A stretch of 64,000 nt of DNA from Salinarimonas sp046292825. Lineage in GTDB: Bacteria > Pseudomonadota > Alphaproteobacteria > Rhizobiales > Beijerinckiaceae. Each line of letters opens with the position of its first letter. Position 1 is the stretch's first letter. A program made the translations under genes and the position numbers. The notes below the pieces were generated by a model, which saw nothing but the letters and a program-made list of their open reading frames with translations, had not been told where the DNA came from and searched no databases. Below, piece after piece: positions 11,180-19,429 of the stretch. The DNA lies in the NCBI RefSeq assembly GCF_046292825.1, contig NZ_JBKBQG010000013.1, positions 1 to 64,000 on the forward strand, read 5' to 3'.

Positions 11180-11841
11180 GCGCGTTCCTCTCCCTCCTGC
11201 GTCGCGACCTGAAGCTCGCCGCCCGCGTCGGCGGCTCGGGCGCGCTCTCGCTCATCTTCTTCCTGATGATCGTGACCCTCGTGCCCTTCGGGCTCGGGCC
11301 CGATCTCAACCTCCTCTCGCGGATCGGCCCGGCCATCCTCTGGATCGCGGCCGTGCTCGCGACGCTCATCGGTCTCGACCGGCTGTTCCAGGCCGACGAG
11401 GAAGACGGTTCGCTCGATCTGATGATCGCCTCGCCGCTGCCGCTCGAGGCGGTGGTGATCGCCAAGGTGACGGCGCATTGGCTGACGACGGGGCTGCCGC
11501 TCGCGATCGCCACCCCGCTCTTCGGCCTCCTCGTCGCGCTCGACGCGGTGGGCATGGCGGCGGTGAGCGCGACGCTCCTCGTCGGCACGCCGGCGCTCGC
11601 CTTCATCGGCGCGGTCGGCGCGGCGCTCACCGCCTCGATCCGCCGCGGCGGGCTGATCCTCGCGATCCTGGTGCTGCCGTTGATGATCCCCACCCTCATC
11701 TTCGGCGTCTCGGCCGCGAACGCCGCGCTCGGCGGGGACATCCCCTTCGTCACGCCGCTCGCGATCCTGTTCGCGCTCACCCTGATCTTCGGCGTGATCG
11801 GCACCTTCGCCGCAGCGATCGCGCTGCGGGCAGGGGAGTGA
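11176..11841 (+). CDS. ccmB: Heme exporter permease CcmB (221 aa, GTG start)
   Basis: Six-helix inner-membrane subunit working with CcmA in cytochrome c biogenesis. Hydrophobic segments begin with ALSLIFFLMIVTLVPFGLG. The family-typical GPAILWIAAVLATLIGLDRLF and EEDGSLDLMIASPLPLE regions are present. The GTG start overlaps the ccmA stop. In many relatives ccmC, ccmD and ccmG follow, but here the next gene is on the opposite strand only four bases away, so the rest of the maturation genes must lie elsewhere. Confidence 0.93.
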   Translation: MSAFLSLLRRDLKLAARVGGSGALSLIFFLMIVTLVPFGLGPDLNLLSRIGPAILWIAAVLATLIGLDRLFQADEEDGSLDLMIASPLPLEAVVIAKVTAHWLTTGLPLAIATPLFGLLVALDAVGMAAVSATLLVGTPALAFIGAVGAALTASIRRGGLILAILVLPLMIPTLIFGVSAANAALGGDIPFVTPLAILFALTLIFGVIGTFAAAIALRAGE

Positions 11842-11845
11842 GGAT

Positions 11846-12877
11846 CTAGCCGATCCGCGGCCAGGTGTCGGAGAGGCGGTAGCCCTCCGGGAAGGGGTCG
11901 TCGGGGTCGAGCATCAGCTGCGAGGTGCCGGTGATCCAGGCCCGGCCCGCGATCGAGGGCACGATCGCCGGGCGCCCGTCGACGCGCGTCTCCTCCTCGA
12001 TCCGGCACGCGAAGCGCGAGCCGACGATGGAGAGGCCGACGAAGGGCTCGCCCGAAGCGAGGAGCCCGCGGGCGTGGAGCGCCGCCATCCGCGCCGAGCA
12101 GCCCGTGCCGCAGGGCGAACGGTCGATCTTGCCCGGCATGATCGCGACCGCGTTCGCCCCCGTCAGGACGCCGTCCACGCGCGCGACGGGGGCCGCGATC
12201 TGGCAGAAGGAGACGTGGTCCCAGCCCGTCGCGCCCGGATGGCGGAAGCCGAGCTGCTCGTTCGCCGCGCGCGTGATCCGGATGCCGATCTCGGCGAGGT
12301 CGCGCGCCTCGTCGGGCGCGATGGCGAAACCGAGGGCGCTGGCGTCCGCGATGACGAAGCTGTCGCCGCCATAGGCGATGTCGACGGCGAGCGTGCCGAG
12401 GCCTGCGACCTCGAGCGGGGCGTCGAGCCGATCGACGAAGGAGGGCAGGTTGCGGATGCGCACGCGCTCGGCCTTGCCGTCGCGGCACTGCGCCTCGACC
12501 GCGACGACCCCGCCGGGCGCTTCGAGCAGGAGCCGGGTGACCGGCTCCTCCATCGGCACGAGACCGGTGTCGAGGAGCACGGTCGCGACGCACATCGCGT
12601 TCGAGCCCGACATCGGCGGCGTGTCCTCGGGCTCCATCACGATGAAACCGGCGGCGGCGCGGGGATCCTTCGGCGGCACGAGGAGGCTCACGTGCCGAAA
12701 CACGCCCCCGCGCGGCTCGTTCAGGAGAAAACGCCGCAGCGCCCCGTCGCGCGCGAGAAAACGCGACTGCTCCCACACGCTCTCCCCCGGAGGCGGCGCC
12801 ACTCCGCCCACCACCACGTCCCCGACCTCGCCCTCCGCATGGGCGTGGACGACGTGGACGAGCCTGTGCGTGCGCAT
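11846..12877 (-). CDS. Proline-racemase superfamily protein with Ser/Cys active site, probable trans-3-hydroxy-L-proline dehydratase-like (343 aa)
   Basis: This superfamily acts on proline or hydroxyproline at C2 with two opposed catalytic residues. The second catalytic cysteine is intact in DRSPCGTG (Cys256), but the first is a serine in PPMSGSNAM (Ser90), where racemases and epimerases have MCGH. Ser/Cys members of the superfamily are reported as trans-3-hydroxyproline dehydratases, sometimes with 4-hydroxyproline epimerase activity. It sits beside a Cys/Cys epimerase paralogue and a DHDPS-family gene on the same strand. The ATG at the N-terminus MRTHRLVHVV suits the family. The exact substrate is inferred. 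Confidence 0.8.
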   Translation of the reverse strand: MRTHRLVHVVHAHAEGEVGDVVVGGVAPPPGESVWEQSRFLARDGALRRFLLNEPRGGVFRHVSLLVPPKDPRAAAGFIVMEPEDTPPMSGSNAMCVATVLLDTGLVPMEEPVTRLLLEAPGGVVAVEAQCRDGKAERVRIRNLPSFVDRLDAPLEVAGLGTLAVDIAYGGDSFVIADASALGFAIAPDEARDLAEIGIRITRAANEQLGFRHPGATGWDHVSFCQIAAPVARVDGVLTGANAVAIMPGKIDRSPCGTGCSARMAALHARGLLASGEPFVGLSIVGSRFACRIEEETRVDGRPAIVPSIAGRAWITGTSQLMLDPDDPFPEGYRLSDTWPRIG

Positions 12878-12911
12878 GAAGACGGCCTCCCCCGATCCCT
12901 CCCGACCCCCC

Positions 12912-13931
12912 TCACCCCCGCGCCTCGTCCGCCACCTGGAACCCCTTCACGAAGGGGTCGCGGTCGTCGAGGGTGATGACGTTCTGGCCGGTCACGCGGG
13001 CCCAGCCTTCGATCGAGGGGACGATCGCGTCGCGATCGCCCACGCGGGTGCGGGCCTCGATGCGGCCGGTGAAGGTCGAGCCGATGATGCTCTCGTGGAC
13101 GAAGGCCTCGCCCTCGGCGAGGCGCCCCGTCGCGGCGAGCTGGGCCATGCGGGCGGAGGTGCCGGTGCCGCAGGGCGAGCGGTCGATCGCCTTGTCGCCG
13201 TAGAAGACCGCGTTGCGGGCGCTCGATCCGGGCCGGCGCGGCCGCCCCGTCCAGAGGACGTGGGTGAGCCGGTCGATGCCGGGATTCTCCGGATGCACGA
13301 TCGCATGGGCGGCGTTGAAGGCCGCGCGCAGGCGCGGGCTTAAGCGAAGGACGTCGGAGGGCTGCAGATCGGCGAGGTCGGCATAGCCCGGCTGCGGCTC
13401 GACGATCGCGTAGAAGTTCCCGCCATAGGCGACGTCCACGGACAGGGTGCCGAACCCCTCCACCGCGACCTCGTAGCCGCGGCCGAGGAGGAAGGACGGC
13501 ACGTTCGTCAGCCGCACGGAGGCGACGTAGGGTCCCTCCATCACGTAGCGCGCCTCGACGAGGCCCGCCGGCGTGTCGAGCCGCAAGAGGCCCGGCTCGC
13601 GGGGCGTGACGAGGCCGTGCTCGACGATCGTCGTCACCGTGCCGATGGTGCCGTGGCCGCACATCGGCAGGCAGCCCGAGGTCTCGATGAACAGGATGCC
13701 GACGTCGCAATCCGCCCGCGTCGGCGGATAGAGGATCGCGCCCGACATCATGTCGTGCCCGCGCGGCTCGAACATCAGGCCGGTGCGGACGAAATCGAAC
13801 TCGGCGAGGAAGTGCCGGCGCCGCTCGAACATGCTCGCGCCGTCGAGGCGCGGCACGCTGCCGCCGGCGACGACGCGCACCGGATTGCCGCAGGTATGCC
13901 CGTCGATGCAGTAGAAGGTGTGGCGCGCCAT
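12912..13931 (-). CDS. 4-hydroxyproline 2-epimerase (proline racemase superfamily, Cys/Cys; 339 aa)
   Basis: Probably epimerises trans-4-hydroxy-L-proline to cis-4-hydroxy-D-proline, the first step of hydroxyproline catabolism. Both catalytic cysteines are present: Cys91 in PMCGHGTIGT and Cys254 in DRSPCGTGTSA. The N-terminus FYCIDGHTCGNPVRVV is typical of bacterial hydroxyproline epimerases rather than of proline racemases. It lies 34 bases upstream of the Ser/Cys paralogue and 20 bases downstream of the deaminase-like gene, so the three are probably co-transcribed. Confidence 0.87.
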   Translation of the reverse strand: MARHTFYCIDGHTCGNPVRVVAGGSVPRLDGASMFERRRHFLAEFDFVRTGLMFEPRGHDMMSGAILYPPTRADCDVGILFIETSGCLPMCGHGTIGTVTTIVEHGLVTPREPGLLRLDTPAGLVEARYVMEGPYVASVRLTNVPSFLLGRGYEVAVEGFGTLSVDVAYGGNFYAIVEPQPGYADLADLQPSDVLRLSPRLRAAFNAAHAIVHPENPGIDRLTHVLWTGRPRRPGSSARNAVFYGDKAIDRSPCGTGTSARMAQLAATGRLAEGEAFVHESIIGSTFTGRIEARTRVGDRDAIVPSIEGWARVTGQNVITLDDRDPFVKGFQVADEARG

Positions 13932-13951
13932 CTGAGGCCCCCTCCTCCGGC

Positions 13952-14893
13952 TCAGGCCGGCTCCTCGCGCCAACGCGCGTACCAGGTGCGGAACAGGTGC
14001 CATTGCGCGGTCGCGTAATGGCGCTGGCTGTCGGAGAGGGCGTCGCTCGCGTTGAAATGGAGCGCATACGCCTCGTCCCCCGCGAGCGTCGCGAGATGTT
14101 TGTAATAGAGGACGAGGTCTGGCCCCTCGTCGAAGGAGGAGAGGACGGCGAGCGCCTCGTCGAGCGCCTTGGCGCGCGCCCGCGCCGTCACGTCGCCCGC
14201 GGCCGCCTCCCGGCACAGGGCGACGAGGTGGAGCACTTCCGCCGGCAGCACGTTGCCGATCCCGGTGATCGCCCCGCGCGCCCCGCAATTCACGAAGCCG
14301 TGGTAGACGGCGGTGTCGACGCCCACGACGAGCAGCACCTGCGGATCGCGGCTCGTGATGAACTCGGCCGCGTAGCGCATGTCGGCGGGCCCGCCGAATT
14401 CCTTGAAGCCGACGAGGTTGCGGTGCTCGGCGCGCAGCGCGAAGAACAGGTCGGCGCGGGTGGCGAAGCCGTAATAGGGGCTGTTGTAGATGATCGCCGG
14501 CAGATCCGGCGCCGCCTCGAGGATCGCGGAGAAATGCGCCCGCTGGGCGCTCGCCGAGGTGCCGCGCGAGAGCACGCGCGGGATCACCATCAGCCCCTTC
14601 GCGCCGACGCGCGCCGCATGCGCCGCGTGCGCCACCGCGCTCGCCGTGTTGACGGCGCCCGTCCCGACGATGACCGGCACCCCCGCCTCGACGAGCCGCG
14701 CGACGCCCTCCATGCGCTCGGCATCCGTGAGGAGCGGCCAATCGCCCATCGAGCCGCAATAGACGACGCCCGCCATCCCCGCCTCGACGAGGGCGCGGCC
14801 CTTGGCGACGAGGGCGTCGTAATCGGGCTTCCGATCGCCGGTGCAGGGGGTCATCAGAGCGGGGACGCAGCCCTCGAAGATCGTGGTGTCCAT
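13952..14893 (-). CDS. DHDPS/NAL-family protein, probable 1-pyrroline-4-hydroxy-2-carboxylate deaminase (313 aa)
   Basis: A class I aldolase-fold enzyme. Visible hallmarks are the Schiff-base lysine in VGFKEFGG (Lys164), the tyrosine in IIYNSPYYG (Tyr136), and the GSMGDWPLLT loop replacing the usual GTTGE. In hydroxyproline pathways a DHDPS-family deaminase converts pyrroline-4-hydroxy-2-carboxylate to 2-oxoglutarate semialdehyde. The adjacent epimerase makes this the best assignment. Dihydrodipicolinate synthase proper is less likely given context and the altered loop. It is the first gene of the three-gene block. The D-hydroxyproline dehydrogenase and semialdehyde dehydrogenase are not in the window. 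Confidence 0.82.
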   Translation of the reverse strand: MDTTIFEGCVPALMTPCTGDRKPDYDALVAKGRALVEAGMAGVVYCGSMGDWPLLTDAERMEGVARLVEAGVPVIVGTGAVNTASAVAHAAHAARVGAKGLMVIPRVLSRGTSASAQRAHFSAILEAAPDLPAIIYNSPYYGFATRADLFFALRAEHRNLVGFKEFGGPADMRYAAEFITSRDPQVLLVVGVDTAVYHGFVNCGARGAITGIGNVLPAEVLHLVALCREAAAGDVTARARAKALDEALAVLSSFDEGPDLVLYYKHLATLAGDEAYALHFNASDALSDSQRHYATAQWHLFRTWYARWREEPA

Positions 14894-14996
14894 GGCGTGC
14901 CAGCCTCGCGATCGCCTCGTCGGTCTCCTTTCAGACCATGCCGGAGGGGCGGCTGGCAAGGCGAGGCCGTGCGCATGCGGGCGGGCGCCGTCTCGC

Positions 14997-16625
14997 CTAG
15001 GGGGTCGGCTCCTCGCGCGCGCGTCGGCTCGCGAGCCCCAGGAGGCGGGCGGCGAGGCGGTTGAAGGCGTGCTCGGTCGCGGTGTCGCGCCCCCCGAGGA
15101 GCGGGATGCGCGCGCCGGTGCGGGTGAGCGTGTCGACAACGACGAAGCGGGCGACGTCGTCGCGCTCCCCGCCCGCCGACCACAGCATCTGGGCCGGGTA
15201 GGCGAGCGAGCCGAACAGCGGCACGAGCCCGACGAGAAGCGCGACGAAAGGCGGCTTCTGCCCGCGCGCGGCCGCGACGCTCGACCGGTAGAGCGTGTAG
15301 AGCGTGCGGTAGATCGGCCCGTCGATCGCGAAGACCAGGGCGAGGATCACGATCGGCACGCCGAGCAGCGAGAGCCCGCCGAGCACCACGATCTCGAGCA
15401 CGAGGAAGCTCGCCTTCATGCCCAGATGCGAGCCGAAATCGGTGATGTAGGAGGAGCGCTCGCGCACGCTCGCCAGATCGCGCAGGAGCCGCTGCGCATC
15501 CGCCTCGCTCATCTGCCCGCGCTTGCGCCATTCGCCGATGCGATCGCGGACGTAGCCCTCGCCGATCTTGGTCCGGTAGCTCTGCGAGCTCACGAAGCGG
15601 CGCAGGCGGCGCAGGCGGCGCAGCGCCGCGCCCGGGCGGATCGCGCGCAGGCCTCGCCACAGGAGCCGCGGCAGCTTGACGGCGAGCCCCACCGCGAGCT
15701 TGCGCGCGGCCCGCCGCGCCTCGCGCAGGCGCCAGGCGAGGCGGTGGGCGCGATAATGCTCGGCCTCTTGCGGCGAGAGGCGCCCCTTGACGCGCTGATA
15801 ATCGATCGCCCGGTCGTGGCGGGTCGTCTCCTTCCAGGCGCGCTGGTGCGCATCGAGCCGCGCGACCCGCGCCCGCAGCGCCGCGAGTCCCTCGGCCCCG
15901 AGCCGGTCGCGCAGGGCGCCCTCCTGCGCGTCGAGATAGGCGGCGAGCCGGGGCACGTCGACGTCGTCGAAGAGCGGACGACCATAGGCGAGCGCCTTGC
16001 GCAGATAGAAGCCGAACAGAGCCTGCGGCGTCACCGCGAAGAGCGCCGGCACTCCCGATTCGGCATCGACGAGCATGAAGCGGCCGGGCTCCGCGGCGCT
16101 CACGAGGAAATTGTTGAGCGCCACCGGATTGCCGCGCCCGGCCTGCCAGACGAGCCCGTCGAGCCCCGCTTCCTCGAGCTTCTCCTGGAGGCGCGGCATC
16201 AGATGGTCGCGCAGGCGCGGCATCGTCTCGTCGTGCGGGCGGAAGGGGTGGAGGAGCGGCACGAAGCCGCCCGGCACGTATTGCGTCGTGAGGACGAAGA
16301 CCCGCGCCGCCTCGTCGAAGGAGACGCCGCAGGCATGGGCGATGCCCATCTCGCGGCCGAACCAGAGCGGCAGCAGCGCGGCGACGATCTCGCGGCGCTC
16401 GTGCGCGGCGCGCACCGCGTGCTCGTTCCAGATATAGGCGTTCGGCGCGCCGGTGGTGACGTAGTGGATGAGGTTGGCGAGCGTGTCCCCGTAGAACACC
16501 TTCACCGCGTAGGTTTCGCCGTCCCGCTCGACGCGCCAGACCTCGCCCGAGCGTCCCCGGCCGAGCCGTTTGCGGGTCTCGCCGTGCTCGGCGGATCTCG
16601 TCTCGTCGTCGCGCGTCGCGGTCAC
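14997..16625 (-). CDS. Membrane protein with N-terminal kinase-like fold, function unknown (about 542 aa)
   Basis: The first 190 residues resemble a protein-kinase-like fold: a glycine-rich loop LGRGRSGEVWRV, a candidate ATP-binding lysine in YAVKVF (Lys42), a possible catalytic-loop region NPVALNNF and a metal-site-like LVDAESG (Asp187). A long Arg-rich helical middle follows. Two hydrophobic hairpins lie near the C-terminus (FLVLEIVVLGGLSLLGVPIV and FVALLVGLVPLFGSLAYPA). The canonical HRD is not recognisable, so it may be a pseudokinase or a lipid or sugar kinase relative. The GTG start at 16625 is preferred; a start at 16721 is also open. The downstream neighbours on this strand are the hydroxyproline genes. 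Confidence 0.6.
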   Translation of the reverse strand: MTATRDDETRSAEHGETRKRLGRGRSGEVWRVERDGETYAVKVFYGDTLANLIHYVTTGAPNAYIWNEHAVRAAHERREIVAALLPLWFGREMGIAHACGVSFDEAARVFVLTTQYVPGGFVPLLHPFRPHDETMPRLRDHLMPRLQEKLEEAGLDGLVWQAGRGNPVALNNFLVSAAEPGRFMLVDAESGVPALFAVTPQALFGFYLRKALAYGRPLFDDVDVPRLAAYLDAQEGALRDRLGAEGLAALRARVARLDAHQRAWKETTRHDRAIDYQRVKGRLSPQEAEHYRAHRLAWRLREARRAARKLAVGLAVKLPRLLWRGLRAIRPGAALRRLRRLRRFVSSQSYRTKIGEGYVRDRIGEWRKRGQMSEADAQRLLRDLASVRERSSYITDFGSHLGMKASFLVLEIVVLGGLSLLGVPIVILALVFAIDGPIYRTLYTLYRSSVAAARGQKPPFVALLVGLVPLFGSLAYPAQMLWSAGGERDDVARFVVVDTLTRTGARIPLLGGRDTATEHAFNRLAARLLGLASRRAREEPTP

Positions 16626-16754
16626 GGCCTGCGCTCTCCTCCCTCGTCGGTCGCGAGAAGGGCAAACCCGGCGGACGTGGCCCGCGTTCCGGCTTGCGCG
16701 CGCGATCGAGGCGCAGCCCATCCGCGGACGACGTGCCGCATCGACGGGGGCCTC

Positions 16755-17258
16755 TCACCCCGCGCGGCGCGGGGCGGCGTCGCTCGGGAGCGGGCGCATC
16801 AGCTTCGGCCGCCAGATGCCGAGCACGTAATTGGCGATCGCGATCGCGCCGACGGCGAGAAGGGTGCCCCATTCGAGCGCGAGGAGATCGGCGAGCGCGT
16901 CCGGGGGCGCCTCGCCCGTCGCCATCCGGGCGGCGACGCCCGCGGCGTAGTCCGCCTTCGCGCCGATGACGGTGAGCACCCCCTTGAACATCAGGATGCC
17001 GAGCGCCGCCTTCACCCACACCCAACCCATGTCGATGAAGGGCCGGTGCACCACCATCGCGACGAGGCCCGAGACGAGCGCGATCGCGAGCGAGGGCAGG
17101 AGCACGAGATTGCCGAGGAGCGCGATCGACGCGCGCAGATCCGCGTAGGCGGCAGGCGTCTCCTGCGGCGCGACGAGGAGGAGGACCGCGTAGGCCAAAA
17201 GCCCGCCGACGAGGCCGCCGGCGGCGATCGAGTGGAGGATCTTCACGGTCTTGCGCAT
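16755..17258 (-). CDS. Small integral membrane protein, DUF2269-like (167 aa)
   Basis: About four hydrophobic segments (for example IAAGGLVGGLLAYAVLLLV and SLAIALVSGLVAMVV) with a short polar C-terminus. The N-terminal MRKTVKILHSIAAGGL with a membrane-proximal histidine and the overall layout recall the DUF2269 and related families, some of which are proposed heme or copper handling proteins. The family assignment is tentative and no function is proposed. It is encoded upstream of the kinase-like gene on the same strand and divergent from ygfZ. Confidence 0.65.
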   Translation of the reverse strand: MRKTVKILHSIAAGGLVGGLLAYAVLLLVAPQETPAAYADLRASIALLGNLVLLPSLAIALVSGLVAMVVHRPFIDMGWVWVKAALGILMFKGVLTVIGAKADYAAGVAARMATGEAPPDALADLLALEWGTLLAVGAIAIANYVLGIWRPKLMRPLPSDAAPRRAG

Positions 17259-17401
17259 GGGACGAGGCCTCGCGATCGGCGCATCCTCCGTTGTAGGGCG
17301 CTCCCGCGCGCGCGAAAAGAGACGCCGACGCGCGCGAGATCTCCCCGAGCGGGAAACCACGCCTTATCTTGGGGGCCCGCGCCGAACGAGGAGCCTCCCC
17401 C

Positions 17402-18268
17402 ATGCCCGTCGCCCGTCTCGCCGATCGTGCCGTCATCGAGGTCGCGGGCGCGGACGCCGCGCGCTTCCTCGACGGTCTCGCGACGAGCGCGATCGGCATG
17501 ACGCCGCCGACGCCGCGCTTCGCGGGGCTGCTGACGCCGCAGGGCAAGATCCTGTTCGACTTCATCGCCTTCCCGCTGGCGGAGACGTCCGAGCCGAGCT
17601 TCCTCCTCGATTGCGCCGCGGCCCAGGCGGAGGCGCTCACCAAGCGGCTGACCTTCTACAGGCTGCGCGCCAAGGTCGCGATCGCGCCCCGCGAAGACCT
17701 CGCCGTGCTCGCCGGCTGGGACGGCGCGGCGATCCCCGGGAGCGCGCGCGTCGGCGCGACCGATCCGCGGCTCTCCGCCCTCGGCTGGCGGGCGATCGTC
17801 GAGGCCAGCGAGGCAGAAGCCCTCGCGGACGCGTCGGCGGAGGCCTATCACGCCCACCGGATCGCGCTCGGCGTGCCCGAGGGCGGGCGCGACTTCCTGT
17901 TCGGCGAGGCCTTTCCGCACGAGGCTTTGATGGACCAGCTCGGCGGCGTCGATTTCGGCAAGGGCTGCTATGTCGGCCAGGAGGTCGTCTCGCGCATGCA
18001 GCACCGCGGCACCGCCCGCACCCGCATCCTGCCGGCGACCTATGCGGACGCGCTCGCGCCGGAGGTCGGCGTGGACGTGCTCGCGGGGGAGCGCGTGATC
18101 GGCCGCACCGGCAGCGCGGCGAACGGTCGCGGGCTCGTGATGGTGAGGCTCGACCGGATCGCCGACGCCCTCGCGGAAGGGCTGCCGATCGTCGCCGGGG
18201 GGCGTCCCTTGCGCGTCGCGCGGCCGCCCTTCGCGGCTTTCGAGACGCCCGGGATCGGGGCTGATTAA
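17402..18268 (+). CDS. ygfZ: YgfZ/GcvT-family folate-binding protein (288 aa)
   Basis: Tetrahydrofolate-binding protein assisting assembly or repair of Fe-S clusters in a subset of enzymes. The diagnostic KGCYVGQEVVSR motif is present (Cys189). The N-terminal GcvT-like region includes a family-typical LLTPQGKILFDF. Length is typical of alphaproteobacterial YgfZ. The ATG at 17402 is preferred because a GAGGAG box lies eight bases upstream; a longer upstream start would add non-conserved residues. It is probably transcribed alone. Confidence 0.92.
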   Translation: MPVARLADRAVIEVAGADAARFLDGLATSAIGMTPPTPRFAGLLTPQGKILFDFIAFPLAETSEPSFLLDCAAAQAEALTKRLTFYRLRAKVAIAPREDLAVLAGWDGAAIPGSARVGATDPRLSALGWRAIVEASEAEALADASAEAYHAHRIALGVPEGGRDFLFGEAFPHEALMDQLGGVDFGKGCYVGQEVVSRMQHRGTARTRILPATYADALAPEVGVDVLAGERVIGRTGSAANGRGLVMVRLDRIADALAEGLPIVAGGRPLRVARPPFAAFETPGIGAD

Positions 18269-18337
18269 CGAACCCTTGACCGCTCGGGTGCAAAGCTCCG
18301 CACGTTGTCGAGAGTTGCGTAACCGGAGCGTACCCCC

Positions 18338-19180
18338 ATGTCCCTGCGTCAGCTGCGCGCGTCGCTCGCGGGCTCTGCCCTCGCGGGCTCGATCGCCGCT
18401 TGCGTCCTCGCCGCGAGCCCCGCCGCCGCCTTCCAGGCTCCCTCCGGCGGCTGGACCGTCACGATCGGCGTGATGGGGGCGGCCGTGCCGGTCTTCGAGG
18501 GCGCGGATTCGATGCGCTTCCGGCCGCTGCCGATCTTCTCCGTGCGGGCGGCGGGCACGAGCGCCCGCTGGCGCGCCCCCGACGATTCGATCCGCATCGG
18601 CTTGCTCGAGCACGACCGCCTGCGCGTCGGCGTCTCGGGCCGTCTGCGCGCCCCGCGCGAGGAGAAGGATTCGCACGCGCTGCAGGGGCTGCGCCGGGTC
18701 GGCTGGACGCCGGAGGTCGGCGTGTTCGCCGAGATCTGGGCTTCCGACGTGCTGCGCCTGTCGGTCGACGGGCGCCAGGGGATCGGCGGCCATCAGGGTT
18801 TCGTCGTCGATCTGGGCGCCGATTTCGTGGTGCGGCCGGAATCCTCCTACACGCTCTCGATCGGCCCGCGGCTCGCCTGGGCGAGCGAGAGCTACATGCG
18901 CTCGTATTTCGGGATCGACGCGGCCCATTCCGCCCTGACGGGGCTCCCGGTCTACCAGCCGTCCTACGGCCTGCGCTCGGTCGGCATCGTCGCCTCCGCC
19001 CAGGTGGCTCTGACGCAGGCGGTCACCGTCCACGCCTATGCGCGCTACGACCGGCTCGTCGGCCCGGTCGCCGAGGCGCCGCTCGTGCGCTTCCGCGGCT
19101 CGCGCAACCAGTTCGGCATCGGCGCGGGCATCTCCTACACCTTCGACTTCGGCGGCCCCCCGGCCCCGCGCTGGGATTGA
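18338..19180 (+). CDS. MipA/OmpV-family outer-membrane protein (280 aa)
   Basis: Predicted beta-barrel outer-membrane protein. A signal peptide (LAGSALAGSIAACVLAASPAAA) is followed by alternating amphipathic strands and a C-terminal GISYTFDFGG stretch of the type used for outer-membrane insertion. The FEGADSMRFRPLPIFSVR and YFGIDAAHSALTGLPVY segments are typical of MipA/OmpV. MipA scaffolds murein-synthesis enzymes in E. coli; most family members are uncharacterised, so the role here is open. A GGAG box precedes the ATG, and the gene stands alone before a palindromic element. Confidence 0.85.
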   Translation: MSLRQLRASLAGSALAGSIAACVLAASPAAAFQAPSGGWTVTIGVMGAAVPVFEGADSMRFRPLPIFSVRAAGTSARWRAPDDSIRIGLLEHDRLRVGVSGRLRAPREEKDSHALQGLRRVGWTPEVGVFAEIWASDVLRLSVDGRQGIGGHQGFVVDLGADFVVRPESSYTLSIGPRLAWASESYMRSYFGIDAAHSALTGLPVYQPSYGLRSVGIVASAQVALTQAVTVHAYARYDRLVGPVAEAPLVRFRGSRNQFGIGAGISYTFDFGGPPAPRWD

Positions 19181-19210
19181 GCGTTTGGGATCGTATGGAT
19201 CGAGGGAGTG

Positions 19211-19403
19211 GTGTCATCCCCGGCCGGAGCACGCGTAGCGTGCGCAGGGGAAGGGGACCCAGCGATTCAGTTGCGCCGTAGGCGCTCCTGCCGCCGCCGT
19301 CCAGGCGGCTAGTCGCCGCCACGAGCGCTTGCTCCGCAAGCATCTTCTCATGCTGGGTCCCCTTCCCCGGGCGCGCCTTCGGCGCCCCGGCCGGGGATGA
19401 CAC
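19211..19403. repeat. Palindromic intergenic element, copy 2
   Basis: It begins GTGTCATCCCCGGCC and ends GGCCGGGGATGACAC. The left arm is the same as positions 1-50 of the window, including the nested GCACGCGTAGCGTGC hairpin. The right arm carries a different nested hairpin, GGCGCCGAAGGCGC. The central part again has a GCTTGCTCCGCAAGC hairpin. It fills the gap between the MipA-like gene and the rsh stop codon, where it could act as a bidirectional transcription barrier. Confidence 0.9.
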
Positions 19404-19429
19404 AGGTGGTGAAGAAAACCTGCCGACGC

